From Mesorhizobium norvegicum (GTDB lineage Bacteria > Pseudomonadota > Alphaproteobacteria > Rhizobiales > Rhizobiaceae), in assembly GCF_004919685.1 (NCBI RefSeq), contig NZ_SMYZ01000003.1:1-64000 (forward strand): a stretch of 64,000 bases of DNA. The letters run 5' to 3'. Under the pieces are notes generated by a model, which was not told where the DNA came from, made no database searches, and saw only the letters and a list, made by a program, of their open reading frames with translations. This document shows, piece by piece, positions 55,474 to 64,000 of this stretch. The stretch's first letter is position 1. Each line of letters starts with the position of its first letter. The translations under genes and the position numbers were made by a program.

Positions 55474-56460
55474 ATGAACAAGGTCGATCGTGACATCGCC
55501 AACCTGCCCGACACAACGGTGTCGGTGAAGGAAAAATTCGGCTTCGAGTCCAAGATGGTGGTGCCGGCCTATTCGGTGACATCAGAGCATGTGCCCGACA
55601 TCGATCCGGACTATCTGTTCGACAAGAACACGACGATGGCGATCCTTGCGGGCTTTGCCTACAACCGCCGCGTCATGGTGTCGGGCTATCACGGCACCGG
55701 CAAGTCGACCCATATCGAACAGGTCGCCGCCCGCCTCAACTGGCCCTGCGTGCGCGTCAATCTCGACAGCCATGTCAGCCGTATCGATCTCGTCGGCAAG
55801 GACGCGATCGTCGTCAAGGACGGCTTGCAGATCACCGAATTCCGCGACGGTATCCTGCCCTGGGCCTATCAGCACAATGTCGCGCTGTGCTTCGACGAGT
55901 ACGATGCCGGCCGCCCGGACGTGATGTTCGTCATCCAGCGCGTGCTGGAATCGTCGGGCCGGCTGACGCTGCTCGACCAGAGCCGGGTCATCCGTCCACA
56001 TCCGGCCTTCCGGCTGTTCTCGACCGCCAACACGGTCGGCCTCGGCGACACCACGGGCCTCTATCACGGCACCCAGCAGATCAACCAGGCGCAGATGGAC
56101 CGCTGGTCGATCGTCACCACGCTGAACTACCTGCCGCACGACAATGAAGTCGCCATCGTGCTGGCCAAGGCCAAGCACTATCGCGACGCCAAGGGCAAGG
56201 AGATCGTCAACAAGATGGTGCGCGTCGCCGACATGACGCGTTCGGCCTTCATCAATGGCGATCTGTCGACCGTGATGAGCCCGCGTACCGTCATCACCTG
56301 GGCCGAGAATGCCGAGATCTTCGGCAATATCGGCATGGCGTTCCGGCTGACCTTCCTCAACAAGTGCGACGAACTGGAACGCTCGGTGGTTGCGGAGTTC
56401 TACCAGCGCGCCTTCGGCGAGGATCTGCCGGAGAGCGCCGCCAACGTGGTGCTGGGTTAA
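55474..56460 (+). CDS. cobS: cobaltochelatase subunit CobS
   Basis: The 328-residue AAA+ ATPase has Walker [10 protein letters not shown], Walker [10 protein letters not shown] and sensor-1 FSTANTVG. It joins CobT and CobN to insert cobalt into hydrogenobyrinate diamide in aerobic B12 synthesis. ATG 55474 gives the family N-terminus. cobT starts 12 bp after the stop. Confidence 0.95.
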   Translation: MNKVDRDIANLPDTTVSVKEKFGFESKMVVPAYSVTSEHVPDIDPDYLFDKNTTMAILAGFAYNRRVMVSGYHGTGKSTHIEQVAARLNWPCVRVNLDSHVSRIDLVGKDAIVVKDGLQITEFRDGILPWAYQHNVALCFDEYDAGRPDVMFVIQRVLESSGRLTLLDQSRVIRPHPAFRLFSTANTVGLGDTTGLYHGTQQINQAQMDRWSIVTTLNYLPHDNEVAIVLAKAKHYRDAKGKEIVNKMVRVADMTRSAFINGDLSTVMSPRTVITWAENAEIFGNIGMAFRLTFLNKCDELERSVVAEFYQRAFGEDLPESAANVVLG

Positions 56461-56471
56461 GCGGAGCCTCG

Positions 56472-58370
56472 ATGGCGGGTCCGGGCGACAACACGCGCAA
56501 CAAGTCGAAGACGGGGTCTGAAGCCGACAGCTTCAAGCGCGCCGTCACCGTCTGCATGCGCGCCATCGCCGGCGACAAGGAACTCGAAGTCGGCTTCGCC
56601 AAGGACAGGCCGGCACTCGCCGGCAGCCGGGCGCGTTTGCCCGAACTGCCGAAGAAGGCGTCGAAGACCGACATTGCGATCACCCGCGGCCTCGGCGATT
56701 CCATGGCACTGAAGCGCGCCTGCCACGACGCGCGCATCCACACCAAGCTGGCGCCGGAAGGCAAGGCGGCCCGCGCCATCTATGACGCGGTCGAGCAGGC
56801 CCGTGTCGAGGCGATCGGCTCACGCGCCATGCAGGGCGTCGCTAACAACATCGGCTCGATGCTGGAGGACAAATACGCCAAGGCCAATCTCGTCGACGTC
56901 AAGGACAAGGCCGACGCGCCGATCGAAGAAGCGCTGGCGCTTATGGTGCGCGAGAAGCTGACCGGCCGGCCGGTCCCGAAAAGCGGCGAGCGGCTGGTCG
57001 AACTCTGGCGCCCCTGGGTAGAGGAAAAGGCCAAGGCCGATCTCGACGGCCTCTCGGCAAAGCTCGGCGACCAGCAGGCCTTCGCACGGGTTGTGCGCGA
57101 CATGCTCGCCTCCATGGAAATGGCCGAGGAGCTCGGCGACGACCAGGAGACGGAAGACTCCGAGGACAATGACGACAACCAGCCGCAAGGCGAGGAGCAG
57201 AGCGAGGAGGGCGGCGAAGAGGATTCCGGCTCCGAGCAGTCGCAATCCGAGGATGCCGAAGCGTCGGCCGATGACGAGCAGTCGGCCGAGACGGAAGCGT
57301 CCGACGCTACCGCCGACGATCTGTCCGACGATGACGACGCCGATGCCGAAACGCCGGGCGAGGCGCGCCGCAATGACAATCCCTTCACCAATCTGCCGAA
57401 GGAAATCGACTACAAGGTCTTCACCACCGCTTTCGACGAGACGGTCGGCGCCGAGGAGCTTTGCGAAGAAGAAGAGCTCGACCGGCTGCGCGCCTTCCTC
57501 GACAAGCAGCTTGCCAATCTGTCCGGCGTCGTCGGGCGGCTGGCCAACCGGCTGCAGCGCCGGCTGATGGCGCAGCAGAACCGCTCCTGGGATTTCGACC
57601 TGGAAGAGGGTTACCTCGACCCGGCACGGCTGGTGCGCGTCGTCATCGATCCGATGCAGCCGCTGTCGTTCAAGCAGGAGCGCGACACCAAATTCCGCGA
57701 CACGGTGGTGACGCTGGTGCTTGACAATTCCGGCTCGATGCGCGGCCGGCCGATCACGGTCGCCGCCACCTGCGCCGACATATTGGCGCGCACGCTGGAG
57801 CGCTGCGGTGTATCGGTCGAGATCCTCGGCTTCACCACCCGGGCCTGGAAGGGCGGGCAAGCGCGCGAGAAATGGTTGAAGGACGGCAAGCCGCCGAACC
57901 CCGGCCGGCTCAACGATTTGCGCCACATCATCTACAAGTCGGCTGACCATCCGTGGCGGCGGGCGCGGCGCAATCTCGGCCTGATGATGCGCGAAGGCCT
58001 GCTCAAGGAAAACATCGACGGCGAGGCGCTGCTGTGGGCGCACAACCGGCTGATTGCCCGGCCGGAGCAGCGCAAGATCCTGATGATGATCTCGGACGGC
58101 GCGCCGGTCGACGATTCGACGCTGTCGGTCAATCCGGGCAACTATCTAGAACGCCATCTGCGCGCCGTCATCGAGCTGATCGAGACGCGTTCGCCGGTGG
58201 AACTGCTGGCCATCGGCATCGGCCATGACGTCACGCGCTATTACAGGCGCGCCGTCACCATCGTCGATGCCGAGGAACTGGCCGGCGCCATGACCGAGCA
58301 ACTGGCTTCGCTGTTCGCCGAGGAGAGCGCCAAGGACACGCGGCGCGGCGGCATGCGGCGCGCCGGATGA
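56472..58370 (+). CDS. cobT: cobaltochelatase subunit CobT
   Basis: The 632-residue protein has an N-terminal CobT domain, a very acidic Asp/Glu/Ser/Gln-rich stretch (about 215-305) and a C-terminal von Willebrand domain with the MIDAS motif DNSGSMRG and [10 protein letters not shown]. It is the AAA+ partner of CobS in the aerobic cobaltochelatase. The stop overlaps ATG 58367 of the next gene. Confidence 0.95.
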   Translation: MAGPGDNTRNKSKTGSEADSFKRAVTVCMRAIAGDKELEVGFAKDRPALAGSRARLPELPKKASKTDIAITRGLGDSMALKRACHDARIHTKLAPEGKAARAIYDAVEQARVEAIGSRAMQGVANNIGSMLEDKYAKANLVDVKDKADAPIEEALALMVREKLTGRPVPKSGERLVELWRPWVEEKAKADLDGLSAKLGDQQAFARVVRDMLASMEMAEELGDDQETEDSEDNDDNQPQGEEQSEEGGEEDSGSEQSQSEDAEASADDEQSAETEASDATADDLSDDDDADAETPGEARRNDNPFTNLPKEIDYKVFTTAFDETVGAEELCEEEELDRLRAFLDKQLANLSGVVGRLANRLQRRLMAQQNRSWDFDLEEGYLDPARLVRVVIDPMQPLSFKQERDTKFRDTVVTLVLDNSGSMRGRPITVAATCADILARTLERCGVSVEILGFTTRAWKGGQAREKWLKDGKPPNPGRLNDLRHIIYKSADHPWRRARRNLGLMMREGLLKENIDGEALLWAHNRLIARPEQRKILMMISDGAPVDDSTLSVNPGNYLERHLRAVIELIETRSPVELLAIGIGHDVTRYYRRAVTIVDAEELAGAMTEQLASLFAEESAKDTRRGGMRRAG

Positions 58371-59521
58371 TCTTCTCGCGCGGCGAATCTAGAGCGGTTC
58401 ATCATTTCACGGAAATGCCGAACCGTTCTAACTCTTTGTTCTTACGCAATTCCCAAGGGAAAGCGCTATGCGCTTTTCCCGGGAAAACCGTTTCACACTT
58501 TTCCTGGAATTGCTTTAGGCAGACGCTTCTCGCCGCCATCGCCCTATTTGCCGGCGTGGCTTCGGCGGCAGGCGGTTCGGCTGAGTCCAGCTCGGCCGAA
58601 CCGGTCGAAGTCTCGGCCCGCCCGATCACCGAATTCCACATTGGCCATGCCGACAAGCAGTTCGGCACGCTCGAATTCGTCGGCGGGCTGGAGATGACCT
58701 CGCCGACGCGCGATTTCGGTGCGCTGTCGGCGTTCCGTTTTCTGAAAGCCGGCGGCGATTTCGTCGGCGTTGCCGACGCCGGCTTCTGGTTCTTCGGCAC
58801 GGTGGTCCGCGACGCCGACAAGCGGCCGTCCGGCATCCAGAATTTCCGCATGCAGCAGTTGGTCGACGAGACCGGCCGGCCGATCGACAAGAAATGGGAG
58901 GTCGATGCCGAAGGCCTCGCGGTCAAGGACGGCATCGCCACCGTCGGCTTCGAGCGCAACCACCGCGTCGCCCAGTTCAAGATCGACCCGGCCGACATGA
59001 AGGCGCCGTTCAAGCAGCTGGATTTCGTGGTTCCGGCCCGGGAGTTGCGCCAGAATCGCGGCTTCGAGACCGTCACCCACGCCAGTGCCAACGGCCAGCA
59101 TCAGGGTGGTCTGGTCGTGGTCTCCGAGAAGAGCCTCGACAAGGCCGGCAACATCTATGCTGCCATCATCGAAGGGCCGCACAAGGGCGTCTTCACCGTC
59201 AAGCGCAACGGCGATTTCGACATCACCGACGGCGCCTTCCTGCCGGATGGCGATCTGCTGCTTCTGGAGCGCAGCTTCTCGATGGCCCGCGGCGTCAAGA
59301 TGCGGCTGCGGCGCATCTATGGCGAAAGCGTCGAGAAAGGCGCTGTCGCCGACGGACCGGTGCTGCTGGAGGCCGACATGGGCTACCAGATCGACAATAT
59401 GGAAGGGCTCGACGTCTGGACCCGCGACGACGGCGCGCTGATGGTGTCGCTGATCTCCGACGACAATCACTCGATCCTGCAGCGCAACCTCTATCTGGAA
59501 TTCATCCTGCACCAGGATTGA
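58367..59521 (+). CDS. phytase-like esterase (COG4246-type) secreted protein with repeat-expanded signal peptide
   Basis: The 384-residue protein's C-terminal part (about 85-384) is a beta-propeller-like esterase/phytase-like domain ([44 protein letters not shown]). The signal-peptide core [17 protein letters not shown] begins only at residue 51. Residues 8-50 are encoded by a dispersed palindromic repeat, so the n-region is about 50 residues instead of about 8. ATG 58367 overlaps the cobT stop; ATG 58415 lies inside the repeat, and no start exists between repeat and signal core. Confidence 0.82.
   Translation: MIFSRGESRAVHHFTEMPNRSNSLFLRNSQGKALCAFPGKTVSHFSWNCFRQTLLAAIALFAGVASAAGGSAESSSAEPVEVSARPITEFHIGHADKQFGTLEFVGGLEMTSPTRDFGALSAFRFLKAGGDFVGVADAGFWFFGTVVRDADKRPSGIQNFRMQQLVDETGRPIDKKWEVDAEGLAVKDGIATVGFERNHRVAQFKIDPADMKAPFKQLDFVVPARELRQNRGFETVTHASANGQHQGGLVVVSEKSLDKAGNIYAAIIEGPHKGVFTVKRNGDFDITDGAFLPDGDLLLLERSFSMARGVKMRLRRIYGESVEKGAVADGPVLLEADMGYQIDNMEGLDVWTRDDGALMVSLISDDNHSILQRNLYLEFILHQD
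58389..58516 (+). repeat. dispersed palindromic repeat (family B), full copy, inside the signal-peptide region
   Basis: This 128-bp element has the blocks AGAGCGGTTCATCATTTCAC, CGTTCTAACTCTTTGTTC, TACGCAATTCCCAAGGGAAA, GCGCTATGCGC (stem), TTTTCCCGGGAAAACCG and TTTTCCTGGAATTGC. It keeps an open reading frame through the upstream region of the esterase gene. Relatives are at 17635-17735 (reverse) and 52563-52627. Confidence 0.82.
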
Positions 59522-59616
59522 GCGTTCATAAGATCCGCCTGATTGCCCGCTTGCCGGAGGTTGTGCGCTCGTTTCTCTGTCCCTGTTTTTGCAGCGACCG
59601 CGCGTTTCATCAGCGG

Positions 59617-59760
59617 CTTCCCCCCTCCGTCGCTGCTTCGCAGCGCCACCTCTCCCCCCTCCGGAGGGAGAGGAAGGGCGCCAGCCGGCATTAAGCTCGC
59701 GCCTTTCCTCTACCCCGTCGATCGGGGGAGAGGTGTCGAGCGAAGCTCGACGGAGTGGGG
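59617..59760. repeat. intergenic pair of family-A palindromic modules
   Basis: The first module (about 59617-59680, inverted) has CCTCCGTCGCTGC, CTTCGCAGC and CTCCCCCCTCCGGAGGGAGAG. The second (about 59700-59757, direct) has ACCCCGTCGATCGGGGGAGA and GTCGAGCGAAGCTCGACGG. Both match the first module of the elements inside the E2 gene (stem-GTCGAC-stem-GGAGGGGG layout). They fill most of the 325-bp gap upstream of the ArsR gene; nothing else is apparent there except the ArsR promoter. Confidence 0.6.
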
Positions 59761-59805
59761 GTCGACTGCTCATCGCTCGACTTGAGCTCCTCAAACACTT
59801 TAGCC

Positions 59806-59847
59806 TGGACTTGACAATTGGCACGATCGCTGCAATACTCAAGTCCA
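59806..59847 (+). promoter_or_regulatory. promoter and operator of the ArsR gene, probably leaderless
   Basis: TTGACA (59811-59816), a 17-bp spacer and AATACT (59834-59839) form a near-consensus housekeeping promoter. The expected start of transcription falls at about 59846-59847, the A of the ATG. No ribosome site precedes the ATG. The promoter is enclosed by a perfect 8-bp inverted repeat, TGGACTTG (59806-59813) and CAAGTCCA (59840-59847), a likely autoregulatory operator. Confidence 0.65.
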
Positions 59848-60215
59848 TGCTTAACTATTCCGAGATCGACAGCATCCTTCGCGCTCTTGTCGAGCCGACA
59901 CGCCGACAGATCCTGGAAAGGTTGAGCCGCGGACCGGCCACTGTCAGCCAGCTGGCGGAGCCGTTCGGCATGACATTCGCGGCAGTCCTGCAACATCTGC
60001 AGACGCTGGAGGCCTGCGGGCTGATCCGCAGCGAAAAGATCGGGCGGGTGCGCACCTGCCGGATCGAGCCGGGCGGGCTTGCTCCGCTCGCCGACTGGAT
60101 TACCGAACGCCGCATACCGGCGGAACGCCACCTCGACCGGCTCGGCCAGATCCTGGCCGAGACAGACCAATCCCCCAAGAAAAATCAGGACCAGGAAAAG
60201 GACGAGCAGCAATGA
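59847..60215 (+). CDS. ArsR/SmtB-family transcriptional regulator
   Basis: The 122-residue winged-helix repressor has the family N-terminus (ALVEPTRRQILERLSRGPAT) and recognition-helix region (FGMTFAAVLQHLQTLEACGLI). It lacks the metal-binding Cys motif ELCVCDL, so it belongs to the non-metal group that pairs with SRPBCC proteins. It is coupled by ATGA overlap to the SRPBCC gene and is likely autoregulated. The tail is rich in Gln, Lys, Asp and Glu. Confidence 0.87.
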   Translation: MLNYSEIDSILRALVEPTRRQILERLSRGPATVSQLAEPFGMTFAAVLQHLQTLEACGLIRSEKIGRVRTCRIEPGGLAPLADWITERRIPAERHLDRLGQILAETDQSPKKNQDQEKDEQQ

Positions 60216-60700
60216 ACCAGATCGCCCCCGTCAAAGACGAGCATTCCGTCATCCACTCCACCTTCACCATCGAGCGGACCTATCCACAATCGCCGGCCCA
60301 AGTCTTCCATGCCTTCGCCGACAAGGCGACCGTGCGGCGCTGGCGGGTCGAAGGCGATGGTTTTGCCATCGCCGAATTCAGCTTCGACTTCCGCATCGGC
60401 GGTGGCGAGGTGTCGCGATTCAGCTATGCCGGCGGTCCGGAGGTCAGGCTCGACGCGCAGTTCCAGGATATCGTTCCCGACCAGCGCATCGTGTTTTCAT
60501 ACCGCATGGCAATCGGGCCACAGCCGATGTCGGCATCCCTTACCACTGTCGAGCTGACACCCTCAGGCAATGGCACGCGGCTGACCTACACCGAGCAGGG
60601 CGCGTTTTTCGACGGTGTCGATTCCGCCAAGGGGCGGGAAGAGGGAACCCGTGGACTGCTGGAAGCCCTTGCTGCGGATCTTCAGAAGTCAGGATCGTGA
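60212..60700 (+). CDS. SRPBCC-domain (AHSA1-like) protein
   Basis: The 162-residue protein has the START/AHSA1 fold pattern (TIERTYPQSPAQVFHAFAD at its start, FDFRIGGGEVSRF and GTRLTYTEQGAFFDG). Such proteins bind small hydrophobic ligands and often form a two-gene unit with an ArsR-type repressor. It overlaps the convergent methyltransferase gene by 12 bp. Confidence 0.85.
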   Translation: MNQIAPVKDEHSVIHSTFTIERTYPQSPAQVFHAFADKATVRRWRVEGDGFAIAEFSFDFRIGGGEVSRFSYAGGPEVRLDAQFQDIVPDQRIVFSYRMAIGPQPMSASLTTVELTPSGNGTRLTYTEQGAFFDGVDSAKGREEGTRGLLEALAADLQKSGS

Positions 60701-61369
60701 GCCGTTGGCGGCGATCCAGATGACATGGCGCGCGCCGCGCTTGCCGTTGGCGCGCGTGTTGACCTCTTCGACCGTGAAGCCTGCCTGCTTCAGGCGCCGC
60801 GTGAAGCCGCTGTCGGGGCCTTGCGACCAGACCGCCAGCACACCACCCGGCTTCAGCGCGGCGCGTGCGGCACTGAGGCCCTGCAGGCTGTAAAGCGCAT
60901 CGTTGGATTTATGGACGATGCCTTCCGGGCCGTTGTCGACGTCGAGCAGGATGGCGTCCCAGGCTGCGGGCTCAGACCGTATCAACTGCCCGACATCGGT
61001 TTCCTGGATGGTGACGCGCGGATCGTCGAGACAGCCGCCAAAGATTTCGGCCATCGGGCCGCGCGCCCAGGCGACGACCGCCGGCACCAGTTCGGCGACG
61101 ACGATGCCGGCATCAGTGCCGAGTTCAGCGAGTGCGGCGCGCAGCGTAAAACCCATGCCAAGGCCACCGATCAGGATTCTTGGCTGCCGACGGCCGGCAA
61201 TCCGCTCGCATGACAGTTTTGCCAGCGCTTCCTCGGAACCGCTGAGACGGCTGTTCATCAGCTCGTTGGTGCCCAGCATGATCGAGAATTCGGAACCGCG
61301 CCGCTTGAGGCGAAGTTCTTGTGCGCCGTCTGGGGTCTTTGCAGAGTCTAGCTGAACCCAGGGAAGCAC
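60689..61369 (-). CDS. spermidine synthase-like methyltransferase-fold protein
   Basis: The 226-residue Rossmann protein has a SAM-binding-type motif ILIGGLGMGFTLRAAL, the acidic-loop residue in VVAELVPAVVAWA, and DAILLDVDNGPEG. It is like polyamine-synthase-fold proteins and lacks an obvious tetramerisation domain; it may be a methyltransferase with unknown substrate. It ends inside the SRPBCC gene and begins just after the yhhQ stop. Confidence 0.75.
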   Translation of the reverse strand: MLPWVQLDSAKTPDGAQELRLKRRGSEFSIMLGTNELMNSRLSGSEEALAKLSCERIAGRRQPRILIGGLGMGFTLRAALAELGTDAGIVVAELVPAVVAWARGPMAEIFGGCLDDPRVTIQETDVGQLIRSEPAAWDAILLDVDNGPEGIVHKSNDALYSLQGLSAARAALKPGGVLAVWSQGPDSGFTRRLKQAGFTVEEVNTRANGKRGARHVIWIAANGSRS

Positions 61370-61372
61370 GGC

Positions 61373-62053
61373 TTAGGCCGCAACTGCCGGCTGGCTCCAG
61401 CGGGCAGCGAGCAGCCGGTAGGGGATGAGTGCGACGACGGCGATGATCAGCTTCACCGAGAGATCACCAAGCGCCCAGGAAACCCAGCGCATGGCATCGA
61501 CATGGAACACGCCCATCAGCGGTGCGGTTTCGAGCGCAAAGCTGTCGTTCGGACCAGCGAAGGCAAAGGCGGCCGAGAAAGCGACGGTGAAGAATACGGC
61601 GGTGTCGAATACCGACCCGACCAGCGTGCCGACGATCGGCGCCCGCCACCAGCTCTGCCGGCGCAGCCGGTTGAAGACGGTGACATCGAGCAATTGCGCG
61701 CAAAGGAATGCCGCGCCGGAGGCCGCCGCGATGCGCACCAGCCGGTCGGCGGCGGTCTCGAATTCGATCAGGCCGTGGCGGAACAGGAAGGGTGGGACAA
61801 GGATCGAGCAGACCACCGCCGTCATGAAGCCGACAAAGACGATCCTGCGCGCCACGGTGGGCCCGTAGCGGCGGTTGGCGAGGTCGGTGACCAGGAAGGA
61901 GAAGGGGTAGGTGAAGGCGCCCCAGGTCAACAGATCGGCCAGCGACAAGCCGCCGACCTGGCCCTGCATCGGGAACTGCACGAGAATGTTCGAAGCCACG
62001 ACGACAAGCGCCATGGCGGCCACGAATGGCAGGTATCGCGAGAAGGAAGTCAT
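61373..62053 (-). CDS. yhhQ: queuosine-precursor transporter (YhhQ/VUT family)
   Basis: The 226-residue membrane protein has about six hydrophobic segments and the family motifs GAFTYPFSFLVTDLANRRYG and AQLLDVTVFNRLRR. It imports queuine precursors (preQ0/preQ1) for tRNA queuosine. The 5' leader appears to contain a preQ1-I-like riboswitch, which supports the assignment. Confidence 0.9.
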   Translation of the reverse strand: MTSFSRYLPFVAAMALVVVASNILVQFPMQGQVGGLSLADLLTWGAFTYPFSFLVTDLANRRYGPTVARRIVFVGFMTAVVCSILVPPFLFRHGLIEFETAADRLVRIAAASGAAFLCAQLLDVTVFNRLRRQSWWRAPIVGTLVGSVFDTAVFFTVAFSAAFAFAGPNDSFALETAPLMGVFHVDAMRWVSWALGDLSVKLIIAVVALIPYRLLAARWSQPAVAA

Positions 62054-62080
62054 TTTTTTATCCTGGGTAATGGAACCAGC
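62051..62080 (-). ncRNA. candidate preQ1-I riboswitch covering the yhhQ start site
   Basis: On the minus strand, CUGG (62079-62076), loop UUCCAUUAC (62075-62067) and CCAG (62066-62063) form a 4-bp P1 hairpin, followed by an A-rich tail ending in AAUG (start codon 62053-62051). This matches the preQ1-I plan: P1 stem, GGUUC start of loop L1, a C before the 3' strand and an A-rich tail. L1 CAUU could pair with tail AAUG as the P2 pseudoknot, covering the start codon, while the 3' strand of P1 overlaps the AGGA Shine-Dalgarno sequence. Ligand binding would then turn translation off. The yhhQ gene is a known target of preQ1 control. Confidence 0.62.
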
Positions 62081-62214
62081 GGAGCATCATGCCCATCCGA
62101 GCGATGCTCGCTTCGTATTTGAGCATCGGGTTGCCGAACCTTGCGGATTCGATCCCGATGCCCAAGGCCAACAAGAGGTTGGCCAGGGCGGTCGTCCCCC
62201 GCCTTTAAACGATG

Positions 62215-62511
62215 TCAGGCAGCAGGCTGCTCGGCGATCTTCTTGGCGATCTGCTTCTTCAGCAGACGGGCGCGCTGCGACAATTCCTTGACGTCGGCCT
62301 TGGCCAGGAAGGCGTCGAGACCGCCGCGATGTTCGACCGAACGCAGCGCGTTGGCCGAGATGCGCAGACGCACATTCTGGTTCAGCGCTTCCGAAATCAG
62401 CGTCACATTGACGAGATTCGGCAGGAAGCGACGCTTGGTCTTGTTGTTGGCGTGGCTCACATTGTTGCCGGACATGACTGCCTTGGCAGTGAGTTCGCAG
62501 GTGCGGGACAT
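62215..62511 (-). CDS. rpmB: 50S ribosomal protein L28
   Basis: The 98-residue ribosomal protein starts [20 protein letters not shown] and contains the family block [15 protein letters not shown], typical of alphaproteobacterial L28 with its extended C-terminus. It is separated from yhhQ by 161 bp of leader and spacer. Confidence 0.95.
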   Translation of the reverse strand: MSRTCELTAKAVMSGNNVSHANNKTKRRFLPNLVNVTLISEALNQNVRLRISANALRSVEHRGGLDAFLAKADVKELSQRARLLKKQIAKKIAEQPAA

Positions 62512-62769
62512 TGTTCTAACCTTCAGTTCTCGGGATCTGCCAAACCTTTGTGCCCACGCCGGGTGGCGCGCGGTTCTGGTCAGGCGGCCTTATGGAAAAA
62601 GTTGGCGTTCCATAGTTGCATTTCGCCGGGGCGTCAAGCTCCGGCTTCCCCACGGACGCGCCCGGCATTTTCATATTAAGGCCGGAATTCATCCTATAAG
62701 CGGTCTGATAGGGACATGCCAGACCGGAGTTGCCCGCCTCCGGCCGAAAATCAAGGACCCGATCCCGCC

Positions 62770-63558
62770 ATGCTTCGTTCGTCACATGCCCTTGTCGCCA
62801 TGCTTGCCATTGCCTTGCCGTCCGCCGCGTCTGCTGCCTCGCCGCAGTCGTTCAAGGGCGAGTACACGGTGTCGTTCCTTGGTCTTTCGATAGCGAAATC
62901 AACGTTTTCCAGCCGCTATGAGAACGGTGCCTACGCGATCGAAGGCAGCGTCACCGCGGCCGGCCTCGCCAAGCTGTTCGACGACACGCGTGGCACGATC
63001 TCGTCCAAAGGCACGATTGCGGGCAAGAAGATGGTGCCACAGGCGTTCCGTGCCGATTACACCTCCGGCAAGAAGGCATCGGTGGTCGATATCCGCTTTG
63101 CCAACGGCACGGTCACCTCGACGCAGGTCATCCCCGCGCCGGGCAAGCGCGATCCCAAGAGCTGGGTGCCGATCAGTGCCGACGACCTGGCCTCGGTGCT
63201 CGATCCGATGGCCGCCACCGTCATCCATGCCGACAGTCTCGATCAGGTCTGCGGCCGCACGGTGAAGTTCTATGATGGCGAGATGCGCGCCGATCTGACG
63301 CTGACCTATGATTCGAAGGGCACGATCTCGGTGCCCGGCTACAAGGGCGACACCATCACCTGCCGGATGGGTTTCGAGCCGGTGGCGGGGTATCGCAAGG
63401 GCCGCAAGGCGCTCAACTATCTGAAGAACAAAAGCCGCATGATGGTGACGTTTGCACCGCTCGGCCAAACCGGCGTATATGCGCCGATCCACGCCACGGT
63501 GGGCACGCAGATCGGCACCTTGACCATCAGCGCCGGGCGTTTCGAAGCGGTACAATAG
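62770..63558 (+). CDS. DUF3108-domain exported protein
   Basis: The 262-residue protein has a signal peptide (LVAMLAIALPSAASAAS, cleavage about residue 22) and a DUF3108 domain (FKGEYTVSFLGLSIAKSTFS to the C-terminus), predicted to be a periplasmic beta-rich protein. ATG 62770 is preferred over 62716, which would put a hydrophilic stretch before the signal. It is divergent from rpmB. Its function is unknown. Confidence 0.78.
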   Translation: MLRSSHALVAMLAIALPSAASAASPQSFKGEYTVSFLGLSIAKSTFSSRYENGAYAIEGSVTAAGLAKLFDDTRGTISSKGTIAGKKMVPQAFRADYTSGKKASVVDIRFANGTVTSTQVIPAPGKRDPKSWVPISADDLASVLDPMAATVIHADSLDQVCGRTVKFYDGEMRADLTLTYDSKGTISVPGYKGDTITCRMGFEPVAGYRKGRKALNYLKNKSRMMVTFAPLGQTGVYAPIHATVGTQIGTLTISAGRFEAVQ

Positions 63559-63592
63559 CCAGGCGCGGAATTGGCGCGCCACTGGAGACAGA

Positions 63593-64000
63593 ATGGGGCG
63601 CGCAACACTGATCGGCTTTTCGGCGGTCGCCATGTGGGCGTTGCTGGCGCTGCTCACGGATGCGTCGGGCCAAGTGCCGCCGTTCCTGCTGTCGGCAATC
63701 ACCTTCTCGATCGGCACCGGCGTCGGGCTCGTCGCGCGGCTGTTCATGCCGGCGCCCGACAAGAACCAGAAGATACCGCCGCAAGTGTGGCTGATCGGCA
63801 TTGCCGGCCTGTTCGGCTACCACTTTTTCTACTTCACCGCGCTGCGCAATGCGCCGGCGGTGGAGGCGAGCCTGATCGCCTATCTGTGGCCGCTGCTGAT
63901 CGTGCTCGGCTCGGCGCTGATGCCGGGCGAACGGCTGGCCTGGAACCATGTCGTCGGCGCGTTGCTCGGCCTTGCCGGCACGGTGCTGATCGTCACCAAG
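63593..64000 (+). CDS. EamA-family (DMT) transporter, truncated by the window end
   Basis: The first 136 residues of a drug/metabolite transporter are visible from ATG 63593. There are about four membrane segments with EamA-domain features (MWALLALLTDASGQVPPFLL, the LFGYHFFYFTALRNAPAVEA segment, GALLGLAGTVLIVTK). The reading frame is open to base 64000 and continues beyond it. It follows the DUF3108 gene by 34 bp. Confidence 0.85.
   Translation, partial: MGRATLIGFSAVAMWALLALLTDASGQVPPFLLSAITFSIGTGVGLVARLFMPAPDKNQKIPPQVWLIGIAGLFGYHFFYFTALRNAPAVEASLIAYLWPLLIVLGSALMPGERLAWNHVVGALLGLAGTVLIVTK

Overview
The window looks like chromosomal DNA of a Mesorhizobium-type alphaproteobacterium (Hyphomicrobiales). 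It is GC-rich and densely coding, with aerobic-type CobS/CobT cobaltochelatase genes, rhizobial DUF930 and DUF3108 proteins, many ABC sugar importers, a prkA-yeaH-spoVR stress operon and rhizobial-type palindromic repeats. I see no insertion sequence, prophage, CRISPR array or rRNA. One tRNA (Arg, CCT anticodon) is present.

Layout. (1) 0.2-12.5 kb: a DXR-like oxidoreductase (DRL family), then E1alpha, E1beta and E2 of an acetoin/pyruvate-dehydrogenase-type complex, a small unknown protein and a divergent SorC-family regulator. A phosphosugar-type ABC importer follows, with overlapping genes for a metallo-beta-lactamase-fold hydrolase and SurE phosphatase. Related inverted repeats (GTTCAAT/ATTGAAC and TGTTCAT/ATGAACA) precede both operons, so the region may be one regulon. 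(2) 12.7-15.2 kb: a DUF930 protein, a HAD phosphatase and an unknown protein. (3) 15.3-22.2 kb: a complete glucitol-type PTS (GutM, IIC, IIB, IIA and an HPr-EI fusion) with a second SorC regulator but no sorbitol-phosphate dehydrogenase. (4) 22.2-32.7 kb: divergent sugar operons with a class II aldolase, two FGGY kinases, a NagD-like HAD protein, a DeoR regulator, a ribose-type ABC importer, a ketose 3-epimerase and a cupin. (5) 32.9-43.4 kb: multicopper oxidase, YqaA protein, cytochrome b561, tRNA-Arg, M20 amidohydrolase, D-Ala-D-Ala carboxypeptidase, CobW GTPase, TusA-like protein, L,D-transpeptidase, accA, xerD and a small membrane protein. (6) 43.6-46.3 kb: aroK, aroB and a CBS protein lacking the usual DUF21 membrane domain. 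(7) 46.4-51.2 kb: the prkA-yeaH-spoVR stress operon. (8) 51.6-64 kb: an esterase, a TPP enzyme, BolA, a J-domain protein, cobS, cobT, a phytase-like esterase, an ArsR-SRPBCC pair, a methyltransferase, the queuosine-precursor transporter YhhQ, rpmB, a DUF3108 protein and a truncated EamA transporter.

The most interesting signals are as follows. The drl/E1/E2 operon with a phosphosugar importer and two hydrolases could be a catabolic route for methylerythritol-type compounds: DXP is an acyloin like acetoin, so an acetoin-dehydrogenase-type complex could split it into acetyl-CoA and glyceraldehyde 3-phosphate. Two in-frame palindromic elements form the linkers of the E2 protein, and a different element lies inside the signal peptide of a secreted protein. 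A very small preQ1-I-like riboswitch appears to cover the yhhQ Shine-Dalgarno sequence and start codon. The ArsR gene is probably read from a leaderless transcript. Functions are assigned by reading motifs and family resemblance only; no database search was possible.
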